From Polaribacter sp. (GTDB taxonomy: Bacteria; Bacteroidota; Bacteroidia; Flavobacteriales; Flavobacteriaceae): a stretch of DNA of 64,000 bases. The notes beneath the pieces are model-generated. The model was not told the origin of the DNA. It did not search any database and saw nothing but the letters and a program-made list of their open reading frames with translations. Of this stretch, positions 53,065-61,839 are shown piece by piece. Location: positions 1 through 64,000 of the forward strand of contig JABJPX010000046.1 in NCBI GenBank assembly GCA_018663625.1, written 5' to 3'. The position numbers and the translations under genes were made by a program. Each line of letters starts with the position of its first letter. Within the stretch, counting starts at the first letter, position 1.

Positions 53065-54531
53065 TTATAAACCGCTCATAAAACTTCCGTAAGGATCTCT
53101 AAACTGTGTTCCTTCTGCGTATCTGTGTTTGCTTAATTTCTTAAACTCAACCAATGCCCAGAGCACAAATTCTTTTACAAAATAAGTATCTTTTTTATTC
53201 ATATTGGGCTGGTACTTCTCTAAGAAATCATTCAATGGTTTTATTTTATTGAGTTCCTTTTTGTATGCCGTATCTGTATATTCATCCAACAGCTCAAAAT
53301 CTCCATCGGCATTAAAGAACCAAGAAACAATGTCATCATAAGGGGACTCATCTTCTTGCTTTTCCAATTTCTTTATGACTGGAAAATAGGTTGGAAATAA
53401 GGTTTTGATCGCTTTCTTAATTAAAGTTTCTGCAACTACTTGCGCGCCTTCTTGTTCCCCTTCATAGACCAATTCTACTTTTCCTGTAATGGCTGGGATA
53501 ATTCCATCAAAATCACTCAAACGAAGCATTGTTTTTTCTTCACCAGAAAGCAAGGCTCTTCGTTCTGCCGTACTTAATAGATTTTCGTAAGCTGAAATAC
53601 TTAAACGAGCACTCACACCACTTTTAGGGTCGATGTATTCACTTTCTCTCGCTTCAAAAACAATTTGCTCTAACAAATCTTTGGCCAGTTCTGGAACTTG
53701 AATCCCTGCTTGTTGATCATCTCCACGATTGGCTTCTTGCTGTGTTATTTTTTTAGCAGTTTCAATATCTTCAGGATAATGTGTTAAAATTTGAGATCCA
53801 ATTCGATCTTTAAGAGGTGTTACAATACTTCCCCTATTTGTATAATCTTCTGGATTTGCTGTGAACACAAATTGCATATCTAAAGGCAATCGCAATTTAA
53901 ATCCTCTAATTTGAATATCACCTTCTTGCAAAATATTAAACAGTGCAACCTGAATTCTAGCTTGTAAATCTGGCAATTCATTAATTACAAAAATGCATCG
54001 ATTTGCTCTTGGAATCATTCCATAGTGAAGCACCCGATCATCGGCATAACTCAGTTTTAAATTCGCTGCTTTTATGGGGTCTACATCTCCAACAATGTCA
54101 GCAACCGTTACATCTGGTGTTGCTAGTTTTTCTGCAAAACGTGCCGTTCTGTGCAGCCAAAAAATAGGCGTCTTGTCTCCTTTTTCCGCAATCAACTCTG
54201 TCGCAAATCTCGAAATTGGATGCAAAGGATCGTCATTAATTTCAGAGCCCTCAACTACAGGTATATATTCGTCCAACAAATTTACCATTAACCTTGCCAA
54301 TCGTGTTTTTGCCTGACCTCGCAACCCTAATAAATTAATATTATGCTTGCTTAAAATTGCGCGTTCTAATTCTGGAATCACTGTATTTTCATACCCGTGA
54401 ACGCCCTTAAAAACAGTTTCCTTACTCATCATTTTACTAATCAGATTCTCTCTCAACTCCTCTTTAATCGATTTTGATTGATATCCTGACTTTTTTAATG
54501 CACCTAATGTTGTAATCTTACTTATGTTCAT
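53065..54531 (-). CDS. AAA ATPase of the magnesium-chelatase/MoxR kind, paired with VWA
   Basis: The 488 residues have Walker A GLRGQAKT (69-76), followed by a variant Walker B, IFVINELPDL (Asn184-Glu185 instead of Asp-Glu). FNILQEGDIQIRGFKLRLPL is the ChlI-like pre-sensor region, and VFTANPEDYTNRGSIVTP is sensor 1 (Asn226). A helical C-terminal region follows. It is 47 bases downstream of a VWA gene. Such AAA+VWA pairs act as metal-chelatase-like or MoxR-type protein-remodelling machines. There are no chlorophyll or cobalamin genes here, so chelatase activity should not be assumed. Confidence 0.88.
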   Translation of the reverse strand: MNISKITTLGALKKSGYQSKSIKEELRENLISKMMSKETVFKGVHGYENTVIPELERAILSKHNINLLGLRGQAKTRLARLMVNLLDEYIPVVEGSEINDDPLHPISRFATELIAEKGDKTPIFWLHRTARFAEKLATPDVTVADIVGDVDPIKAANLKLSYADDRVLHYGMIPRANRCIFVINELPDLQARIQVALFNILQEGDIQIRGFKLRLPLDMQFVFTANPEDYTNRGSIVTPLKDRIGSQILTHYPEDIETAKKITQQEANRGDDQQAGIQVPELAKDLLEQIVFEARESEYIDPKSGVSARLSISAYENLLSTAERRALLSGEEKTMLRLSDFDGIIPAITGKVELVYEGEQEGAQVVAETLIKKAIKTLFPTYFPVIKKLEKQEDESPYDDIVSWFFNADGDFELLDEYTDTAYKKELNKIKPLNDFLEKYQPNMNKKDTYFVKEFVLWALVEFKKLSKHRYAEGTQFRDPYGSFMSGL

Positions 54532-54578
54532 ATATTTTAGTATCTGAAATAAACTTTGCAGTTCTGTTCCTGTTTTTT

Positions 54579-55703
54579 TTATCCTTTAATATTCTTTTTC
54601 CGATTCGTTTCATAATCCTCAAAAATCATTTCTCCCAACCCTTTTAAACCTGTATAAAATGCTTTTCCTTGATTTGCTTTTGCAAATGCACTTACAAATT
54701 GCATGAGATATGGATCTTTTGCAATCATAAAAGTAGTAATTGGAATGTGTAGCTTTCTAGCTTGTTGTGCCATCGCGTAACATTTATTTACAATATGCGG
54801 ATCTAACCCGTTACTGTTTTTATAGTATTGCCCGTCGGGCAAGCGCAAACAGCTTGGTTTCCCATCTGTGATCATAAAAATTTGCTTGTTGATATTTCGT
54901 TTTCTTCGGAGTAAATCCATCGCAAGGTTTAGACCTGCAACCGTGTTTGTATGGTAGGGTCCCACTTGTAAATACGGCAAATCTTTAATCTTAATAGACC
55001 AAGCATCATTACCAAAGACAATAATATCTAAAGTATCTTTTGGGTATCGTGTCGTAATTAATTCTGCCAATGCCATCGCTACTTTTTTGGCTGGTGTAAT
55101 TCTGTCTTCGCCATACAAGATCATCGAATGACTAATGTCAATCATCAAGACAGTGCTCATTTGGCTTTTGTGAAGTGTTTCTTCTACCACCAAATCATTT
55201 TCTGTCAAATGAAAATCATCAATCCCATTGTTAATCTGTGCGTTTCGAATACTTTCTGTGATTGATACTTTGTCTAAAGCATCACCAAATTGGTAATTTC
55301 TAAAATCTCCCGTATGCTCATCACCCATTCCAGGGGATTTACTTTTATGACTTCCGGACCCACTCCTTTTTATCTTTCCAAAAATATGATTCAACGCTTG
55401 TTGACGAATAGCACGTTCTGTTTTGGGTGTTATTTTTGTAGCGCCTAATCCATCTCCATCTGTTTCCTTTTTTGTGAATCCTTTTTTCGTAAGGTCTTCA
55501 ATAAAATCGTCAATTGTATAGGCTTCGGTAGTCAGTTTATATTCTTTATCTAAAGAGCGCAACCAATCAATTGCCTCATCAAAATCACCCGAAGTATGGG
55601 TAATCAATTCTTTGAAAATTTCAAAGAGCATTTCAAAAGGAGATTGGTTTTCTGCTTCGTATGTTTTAAAAACAAACCCTTTTCTTGTTGTGTTTTTTTT
55701 CAT
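54579..55703 (-). CDS. VWA-domain protein, partner of the AAA ATPase
   Basis: 374 residues from ATG 55703; 29 more upstream codons are AT-rich and not protein-like. The N-terminal half is charged and helical with a basic glycine/serine stretch (about 110-128, KIKRSGSGSHKSKSPG). The C-terminal half is a von Willebrand A domain with an intact MIDAS: DISHS (189-193), a threonine region and ITDGKPS. A metal-dependent protein-protein interaction with the adjacent ATPase is expected. It is transcribed first in the two-gene unit. Confidence 0.88.
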   Translation of the reverse strand: MKKNTTRKGFVFKTYEAENQSPFEMLFEIFKELITHTSGDFDEAIDWLRSLDKEYKLTTEAYTIDDFIEDLTKKGFTKKETDGDGLGATKITPKTERAIRQQALNHIFGKIKRSGSGSHKSKSPGMGDEHTGDFRNYQFGDALDKVSITESIRNAQINNGIDDFHLTENDLVVEETLHKSQMSTVLMIDISHSMILYGEDRITPAKKVAMALAELITTRYPKDTLDIIVFGNDAWSIKIKDLPYLQVGPYHTNTVAGLNLAMDLLRRKRNINKQIFMITDGKPSCLRLPDGQYYKNSNGLDPHIVNKCYAMAQQARKLHIPITTFMIAKDPYLMQFVSAFAKANQGKAFYTGLKGLGEMIFEDYETNRKKNIKG

Positions 55704-55844
55704 TTCGATAAAAATACGGTTTATTCTACGCATAGAAAAAAATCGTAGGTTAAGATATAGGTAGATTTTTAAAAAAATAACCTGAATCAAAATTATTGCT
55801 ACAAACCAACAGTATTTCCATTGTAATTTATATATTTTTACAAC

Positions 55845-56729
55845 ATGGCAAACATATTGATTACTGGAGGTACCGGGTTGGTTGGCAAAAGGCTTACCGA
55901 TTTTTTATTGAAAAAGAAACACAACGTAAGAATTTTAAGTAGAAACCCTTCAGCAGAAAATGAATATAAATGGGATGTAGTCAATAACTATATTCATGAA
56001 GAAGCATTGCTAGATTTAGACTATATCATCCATCTGGCAGGTGCCGGAATTGCAGACAAGCGCTGGACTTCCGAACGTAAGAAAGTAATTATCGACAGTA
56101 GAGTAGCTACGGCCAACCTCTTGTATTCGAAAATAAAAGCATTGAAGATTCCTTTAAAGGGATTTATTTCAGCGTCTGGAAGCAATTTCTATGGTGCAAA
56201 AACAACCGATACCGTCTACACAGAGACCGACATTGCAGGTACTGATTTTCTTGGTGATGTTTGTCTTCAATGGGAAAAAGCTGCCCAACAGTTTGAGACT
56301 TTAAAAATACCCGTTACCCTTTTAAGAACTGGGATTGTTTTATCTAAAAAAGGAGGCGCACTCCAAAAAATGAAAACGCCTATCATTTCCCCTTTAGGTT
56401 CAGGAAAACAATACTTGTCTTGGATTCATCTTGATGACCTGTGCAACTTATACATTCATGTGATTGAGCAAAATACGACAGGGGTTTTCAATGCCGTTGC
56501 ACCCGATTTTCAAACCAGTAAATCCTTTTCAAAAACATTGGCTAAAAGTATCAAAAAGCCTTATCTGCCAATGGCAGTTCCAGGATTCTTACTTAAACTT
56601 GTTTTTGGAGAATTGGCCGTCATTCTTTTAGAAGGAAGTAGATTATCTTCTAAAAAAGTAAAGACAACCAATTTTCAATTTAAATTTAAAACAGTCTCAG
56701 AAGCTTTTTCCAACTTATTTCAAAAATAA
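55845..56729 (+). CDS. TIGR01777-family NAD(P)-binding oxidoreductase
   Basis: A 294-residue extended SDR, YfcH-like. It opens ILITGGTGLVGKRLTDFLLK (Rossmann dinucleotide loop), continues with YIIHLAGAGIADKRWTSERK and SASGSNFYGAK, and ends with a DUF1731-like tail (VPGFLLKLVFGELAVILLEG). The usual Tyr of SDR catalysis is in the NFYG segment. The substrate is unknown. It has no clear operon partner; the dehydrogenase genes follow after 63 bases. Confidence 0.9.
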   Translation: MANILITGGTGLVGKRLTDFLLKKKHNVRILSRNPSAENEYKWDVVNNYIHEEALLDLDYIIHLAGAGIADKRWTSERKKVIIDSRVATANLLYSKIKALKIPLKGFISASGSNFYGAKTTDTVYTETDIAGTDFLGDVCLQWEKAAQQFETLKIPVTLLRTGIVLSKKGGALQKMKTPIISPLGSGKQYLSWIHLDDLCNLYIHVIEQNTTGVFNAVAPDFQTSKSFSKTLAKSIKKPYLPMAVPGFLLKLVFGELAVILLEGSRLSSKKVKTTNFQFKFKTVSEAFSNLFQK

Positions 56730-56792
56730 TTTTTTACTCCTTTATATCAATTCAAAAAAAACGTAACTTGCTGACATAAATTTTCAGGAATT

Positions 56793-57257
56793 ATGAAATC
56801 ACTTTCAATAAACGGAAAATCTTTTTCCATTGAAGCGCAAGACGAAATGCCTTTGCTTTGGGCAATTAGAGACATTATTGGTTTAACAGGTACAAAGTTT
56901 GGCTGTGGAGTTAGTCAATGTGGTGCTTGCTCCGTATTAATCAACGGCAACTTAACAAAATCTTGCAGTATTCCTGTTTCCTATGCAGAAGGAAAAGAAA
57001 TATTCACTATTGAAGGCTCTTCAGAAAATTTAGATTTTTTACGAGCTGCTTGGAATGAGGGCAATGTACCACAATGTGGTTATTGTCAATCTGGGCAATT
57101 AATTGCCGCTACTGCACTATTAGATAACACAGAAAAACCTACAAATGAAGATATTGACAAAGCCATGAGTGGCAATATTTGTAGATGTGGAACCTATACC
57201 CGAATTAGAAAAGCAATTCACAAAGCAGTCAAACTTAAAACAAATACCCATGACTAA
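56793..57257 (+). CDS. Molybdenum hydroxylase [2Fe-2S] subunit (IorA-like)
   Basis: The 154 residues bind two [2Fe-2S] clusters. The plant-ferredoxin cluster has GCGVSQCGACSVLINGN plus a later KSC. The alpha-helical cluster has QCGYCQSGQL and NICRCGTYTRI. It transfers electrons from the molybdenum subunit encoded directly downstream. The size and two-subunit layout resemble isoquinoline 1-oxidoreductase rather than three-subunit xanthine dehydrogenase; no FAD subunit is present. It overlaps the next gene by 8 bases. Confidence 0.94.
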   Translation: MKSLSINGKSFSIEAQDEMPLLWAIRDIIGLTGTKFGCGVSQCGACSVLINGNLTKSCSIPVSYAEGKEIFTIEGSSENLDFLRAAWNEGNVPQCGYCQSGQLIAATALLDNTEKPTNEDIDKAMSGNICRCGTYTRIRKAIHKAVKLKTNTHD

Positions 57258-59469
57258 GATTCAGAACTTAAGTAGAAGAAACTTTGTAAAAGTATTTGGT
57301 TTGGCCTCAGGAGGAATTCTTTTAGGATGCAGTACAACTGGAAACAAAAAGGATTTTATTCCAAAATTGACAGCCGAAAACGGGTTTGCTCCCAATCTTT
57401 TCATCAATATTAAAAAAGATGGAAAGATCACTTTAATTGCATCTCGTTCTGAAATGGGACAAGGAATCCGAACTTCATTAGCATCCGCAATTGCAGATGA
57501 ATTAGAAGCTGATTGGAGTTATATTTCTTTGAAACAAGCAACTGGAGATGAAAAATATGGCAATCAAAATACAGATGGTTCTCGAAGTGTAAGAACAATG
57601 TTGGAACCCATGCGTAAAATGGGCGCAACTGCAAAAATGATGTTGATTGCTGCAGCGGCAAAAAAATGGAACGTTTCCAAAAACGATTGCATTGCAGAGA
57701 ATCACTACATCGTGAATACCAAAACAAAAGAGAAAATTTTCTTTGGTGATTTGGTGGAAGAAGCATCAAAAATCACCCTATCAGAATCTGAAGAAATCAC
57801 ACTAAAAGAAACTGAAAATTTTAAATACATTGGAAAAACGCTGAAAAGTATTGATCTAAAAGATTTTACACACGGAACAGCGATTTATGGAATTGACAAA
57901 AGAATTCCAAACATGAAATTTGCTGCCATTGCAAGATGCCCAGTTACTTTTGGAACCGTGAAAAGTGTCGACAAGTCTGCAGCTGAAGAAACTGCTGGTG
58001 TTGAAAAAATCATCCAAATGGATCGAATGATTCCGCCTACTGGAAAATTTTTCGGAATGTTGGGTGGTGTTGCAGTCATTGCCAATAATACTTGGGCTGC
58101 TTTTCAAGGAAAATTAAACTTAGAAATTGATTGGGATTTTGGAGACAACAAAGAGTTCAATACCGATACTTACGATCAAAAAATTAACGAGCGTTTACTA
58201 GAAAACGGAAAACTGGTTCCTGGTAGTCGTGGAAATGTTACGAATGCATTTAAAGAAAGTGAACAGGTTATTGAAGCGACATACCATGTACCACATTTGG
58301 TGCACGCTCCTATGGAAGTACCCAATGCGACGGCTTGGTTTCAAGGAGATCGTTGTGAGGTCTGGGCTCCCGTGCAGGATCCGCAAACAGCAAGAAGTGA
58401 AATCGCACATTTTTTCAATTTAGATATTCAAAATGTAAAAGTGAATGTTACTTTTTTAGGAGGTGGATTTGGACGAAAATCAAAGTCAGATTTTGTAGTT
58501 GAAGCAGTTGCAATATCCAAAGAAATAAATGCACCTGTACAAGTAGTTTGGACGCGTGAAGATGATATACAGCATAGTTTTTATCATTCATCAAGTACAC
58601 AATCGATCAAAGGTTCGCTAGACAAAAACGGGCAGGTTTCGGGTTGGTTACACAAAGTTGCCTTTCCTTCTATCGTTTCTAGCTTTAAGCCATTATCAGA
58701 TTATGCATCTGGTTTTGAATTGGGACAAGGATTTATCAACAACCCTTATCAGATTGAAAATTTCAGATTTGAGAATGCGAAAGCAGAAGCCCATCTTCGA
58801 ATTGGTTGGATGCGCTCTGTTATACATATACATAGTGGATTTGGAATCAATTCTTTTATCGATGAATTGGCTGCAAAAGCAAATAAAGACCCTTTAGCAT
58901 TCCATCTAGAACTATTAGGAAAAGACCGAATTATTCAAGGAAAATCCGCATATCCTTTTGATTCAAAACGTTTCAGAAATGTTTTAAAAACCGCTACAGA
59001 AAAAGCAAATTGGGGCATAAAATTACCGGAAGGTCATGGCTTAGGCTTGGCGGTTCATTATAGTTTTTATAGTTATGTTGCAACTGTTGTAGAGGTCTCT
59101 TCAAAAGATGATAAAATAAAAGTAGAAAATATTTGGACTGCTATTGATTGTGGATTGGTATTGAATAAAGACAATGTTAAAAATCAATTAGAAGGTGCTG
59201 CCATTTTTGGAATGTCGTTTACATTGTTTGGAAAAATCACCGCAAAAGAAGGTGCTATTGAACAGAGTAACTTTCATGATTACCCAATGACGCGCATGAT
59301 AGATGCACCAAACATTGACATTACTATTATTGACAATATGGAAACGGCACCAACTGGGGTTGGGGAACCTGGAGTTCCTGTTATTGCTCCTGCGATCTGT
59401 AATGCTATTTTTAATGCAACTGGAAAACGAGTAAGAACCTTGCCTTTAATGGACTTAGGTATGGTATAA
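57250..59469 (+). CDS. Molybdenum hydroxylase large subunit (IorB-like), Tat lipoprotein
   Basis: 739 residues from ATG 57250, which overlaps the preceding stop region by 8 bases. A twin-arginine signal (SRRNFVKVFGLA) runs straight into a lipobox (GGILLGC), predicting Tat export and a lipid anchor. The mature part is an aldehyde-oxidase/xanthine-dehydrogenase type Moco domain: SRSEMGQGIRTSLASAIADE, TFLGGGFGRKSKSDFVVEA and GVGEPGVPVIAPAICNAI, with the catalytic Glu in GEPG. The substrate is unknown. Moco synthesis genes are elsewhere. Confidence 0.93.
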   Translation: MTKIQNLSRRNFVKVFGLASGGILLGCSTTGNKKDFIPKLTAENGFAPNLFINIKKDGKITLIASRSEMGQGIRTSLASAIADELEADWSYISLKQATGDEKYGNQNTDGSRSVRTMLEPMRKMGATAKMMLIAAAAKKWNVSKNDCIAENHYIVNTKTKEKIFFGDLVEEASKITLSESEEITLKETENFKYIGKTLKSIDLKDFTHGTAIYGIDKRIPNMKFAAIARCPVTFGTVKSVDKSAAEETAGVEKIIQMDRMIPPTGKFFGMLGGVAVIANNTWAAFQGKLNLEIDWDFGDNKEFNTDTYDQKINERLLENGKLVPGSRGNVTNAFKESEQVIEATYHVPHLVHAPMEVPNATAWFQGDRCEVWAPVQDPQTARSEIAHFFNLDIQNVKVNVTFLGGGFGRKSKSDFVVEAVAISKEINAPVQVVWTREDDIQHSFYHSSSTQSIKGSLDKNGQVSGWLHKVAFPSIVSSFKPLSDYASGFELGQGFINNPYQIENFRFENAKAEAHLRIGWMRSVIHIHSGFGINSFIDELAAKANKDPLAFHLELLGKDRIIQGKSAYPFDSKRFRNVLKTATEKANWGIKLPEGHGLGLAVHYSFYSYVATVVEVSSKDDKIKVENIWTAIDCGLVLNKDNVKNQLEGAAIFGMSFTLFGKITAKEGAIEQSNFHDYPMTRMIDAPNIDITIIDNMETAPTGVGEPGVPVIAPAICNAIFNATGKRVRTLPLMDLGMV

Positions 59470-59494
59470 GTATTGTTTGTTCACAATAGGATAT

Positions 59495-59530
59495 AAAAAA
59501 AGCGCAACTTATAAAAGTTGCGCTTTTTTT
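59495..59530. terminator. Bidirectional terminator, Mo-hydroxylase / sulP
   Basis: Perfect 13-bp stem AAAAGCGCAACTT / AAGTTGCGCTTTT with an ATAA loop, A-rich on the left and T-rich on the right. Confidence 0.9.
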
Positions 59531-59552
59531 ATAGTATCTATTTTTTAAAACG

Positions 59553-61181
59553 CTAAAACTTGTATTCCGCGAGAGGTTTTGGAAAATCTTCTGGATTAGC
59601 CGCTAAGTGATATCTTGGATCATCAATCCCCTCCTCTATAATTCCTACAAATATAGGACTTGCTTTATATAGTAAAATTTTACAATCTTTACTTAAATGT
59701 TTTAGCTTTATGTTTTTGCCTTCGGCTTGGTATTTTTCAACCAAAGCAAAAATTGCTTCTATAGCAGAATGATCTGAAATACGAGCTTCCACAAAATCGA
59801 TTTCTACACTTTCTGGATCATTTTTAACATCGAATTTTTCATTGAAAGTAGCAATACTTCCAAAAAACAAAGGCCCCCAAATTTCATACACTTTGGTACC
59901 GTCATCCTTAATTCTTTTTCTTGCACGAATCTTTCTCGCATTTTCCCAAGCAAAAACCAAGGCACTTACAATGACTCCAGCAATTACAGCAAAAGCTAAA
60001 TCAAAAATTACTGTTAGTGAGGAAACTAAAATCAAAACAAAAACATCGGATTTTGGAATCTTATTCATAATTCTAAAACTTGACCATGCAAATGTTCCAA
60101 TTACCACCATAAACATTACTCCAACTAAAGCTGCAATTGGCACCTGTTCAATATAAGACGATCCAAAGAGAATAAATATCAACAAGAAAACGGCGGCTGT
60201 CAATCCAGACAGGCGTCCACGCCCACCTCCTTTTATGTTAATAATAGATTGTCCAATCATTGCACAACCTCCCATACCACCAAACAGACCAGTAATAATA
60301 TTAGCGCCCCCTTGGGCAACACATTCACGATTTGAATTTCCACGAGTTTCTGTTAAATCATCTATGAGGTTCAAAGTCATTAAAGACTCTATTAACCCTA
60401 TAGCTGCTAAAATTCCAGCATATGGAAAGATGAACCAAAAAGTATCCATATTCATCGGTATTTTAGAAAAAGTATCTAAAACCGGAACTGGAAAACTCCC
60501 TTTTAAACCTTCACCACCACCATCTCTAATAAAAGAACCAACTGTGGCAACATCTAGATTAGAGAAGATAACAATTCCAGAAACAACTATAATAGCAATC
60601 AGTGCTTCGGGTAGCTTTTTCGTTGCTTTTATTTTTGGAAGACCCCACATAATTAACATGGTCAAACCGACTAAGCCAACCATATACCACAAAGAAACTC
60701 CTTCTAACCATACTTTATCGGTACCTTCGATTTTTTTAAACATTCCTAATTGAGACAAGAAAATTACAATTGCCAAACCGTTCACAAATCCCATCATTAC
60801 TGGATGTGGAATTAACCTCACAAATTTACCTAACTTAAAAAGACCCGCTAAAACCTGAAGAACCCCCATTAGGATAACCGTTAAAAAAAGATAGTAAAGA
60901 CCTAAACTTTCATCAGGGCTTCCCATTGCGTTCCCCTCCGAAACCAATGAAACCATTACAACTGCTAATGCGCCTGTTGCACCAGAAATCATTCCAGGTC
61001 TCCCACCAAATATTGACGTGATTAATCCTACCATAAAAGCAGCATACAAACCCACTAAAGGATCTACACCAGCCACAAAAGCAAATGCTACTGCTTCTGG
61101 AACCAATGCTAAGGCTACAGTAATTCCTGATAAGACATCATTTCTTACATTATTAACTCTTTTTGTGATAAACTCGGTCAT
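59553..61181 (-). CDS. SulP-family anion transporter
   Basis: The 542 residues comprise a membrane domain of about 14 helices and a cytoplasmic STAS domain (about 430-542, VYEIWGPLFFGSIATFNEKF, VEIDFVEARISDHSAIEAI). The N-terminus DVLSGITVALALVPEAVAFAF and GRPGMISGATGALAVVM are SulP hallmarks. It may carry sulfate, bicarbonate or another anion; SulP sequences alone do not decide this. A -7 element lies 25 bases before the ATG. Confidence 0.94.
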   Translation of the reverse strand: MTEFITKRVNNVRNDVLSGITVALALVPEAVAFAFVAGVDPLVGLYAAFMVGLITSIFGGRPGMISGATGALAVVMVSLVSEGNAMGSPDESLGLYYLFLTVILMGVLQVLAGLFKLGKFVRLIPHPVMMGFVNGLAIVIFLSQLGMFKKIEGTDKVWLEGVSLWYMVGLVGLTMLIMWGLPKIKATKKLPEALIAIIVVSGIVIFSNLDVATVGSFIRDGGGEGLKGSFPVPVLDTFSKIPMNMDTFWFIFPYAGILAAIGLIESLMTLNLIDDLTETRGNSNRECVAQGGANIITGLFGGMGGCAMIGQSIINIKGGGRGRLSGLTAAVFLLIFILFGSSYIEQVPIAALVGVMFMVVIGTFAWSSFRIMNKIPKSDVFVLILVSSLTVIFDLAFAVIAGVIVSALVFAWENARKIRARKRIKDDGTKVYEIWGPLFFGSIATFNEKFDVKNDPESVEIDFVEARISDHSAIEAIFALVEKYQAEGKNIKLKHLSKDCKILLYKASPIFVGIIEEGIDDPRYHLAANPEDFPKPLAEYKF

Positions 61182-61206
61182 AATTTTTATTCCTTTTAGA
61201 AGTCGG

Positions 61207-61214
61207 CAAAGATA
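61207..61214 (-). promoter_or_regulatory. -7 element of the sulP gene
   Basis: TATCTTTG on the minus strand in the gap between the NUDIX stop and the sulP ATG, so sulP has its own promoter. Confidence 0.6.
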
Positions 61215-61223
61215 GTAGGTTTT

Positions 61224-61832
61224 TTAATTGTAACCTTGTAAGTCTAAGTATTTGTTATAAACCAATTTAATATTGGCATAACTGTTTTGTAATGCTTTTA
61301 AAGTAGCCGTTTTATCCTTGAAAACAACCTGAGTAATTCCCTCTTCCTCTTGTGGTTTTAAGATGCCTTCAAAATTGGAATGCATTAAAAACCAATGTGT
61401 TTTTTTGAGGCACTTTTCATTCCGATAAAAGTAATGGTAAGTCGTTATTAAAAATTGATCGATTGAAAGACTTTCAATACCACACTCTTCGGCAACCTCT
61501 CTAAGGGCAGTTGCATCGATGGATTCTTCTTTTTCAACCATCCCTTTTGGAAGGTCCCAAGTGTCATTTCTATAAATGAATAGTATTTCTTTTTGGGGAT
61601 TTAAAACCAGCCCTCCTCCTGCTGTAATCATCTTGAAATTTTCAAAAAAAAGTGCGCTCGATTGTTCTAAATTGGTGCATAATAGAAACACCTCAATTGT
61701 TGGATTGGCTATGATTTTCTGTAAAAAATCCTCAACACAAAGACCTTCAAACAAGTACACTGGCAACTTATTTTGTTTAGGCAAAGAATCTGTTAAGATA
61801 ATTAGGCTATCATTTACAAAAACTTTATACAT
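61224..61832 (-). CDS. NUDIX hydrolase
   Basis: 202 residues from ATG 61832 (MYKVFVNDSLIILTDSLP). The NUDIX box is complete: GMVEKEESIDATALREVAEECGIE split as G-x5-E-x7-RE-U-x-EE-x-G-U at about residues 105-127. A 90-residue N-terminal domain precedes it. The substrate is unknown. The gene is divergent from pyrE with only 7 bases between the two ATGs. Seven extra codons from 61853 would overlap pyrE coding sequence and are not favoured. Confidence 0.9.
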   Translation of the reverse strand: MYKVFVNDSLIILTDSLPKQNKLPVYLFEGLCVEDFLQKIIANPTIEVFLLCTNLEQSSALFFENFKMITAGGGLVLNPQKEILFIYRNDTWDLPKGMVEKEESIDATALREVAEECGIESLSIDQFLITTYHYFYRNEKCLKKTHWFLMHSNFEGILKPQEEEGITQVVFKDKTATLKALQNSYANIKLVYNKYLDLQGYN

Positions 61833-61835
61833 TTG
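61828..61835 (+). promoter_or_regulatory. -7 element of pyrE
   Basis: TACATTTG ends 4 bases before the pyrE ATG and overlaps the NUDIX start codon on the other strand. The predicted pyrE mRNA starts at about its ATG. Confidence 0.6.
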
Positions 61836-61839
61836 CGGC

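Noticed and set aside
53065-55703. True magnesium or cobalt chelatase for chlorophyll or cobalamin.
   Set aside because: There is no large H subunit and no bacteriochlorophyll or cobalamin genes; the local tetrapyrrole pathway ends in heme through HemH.
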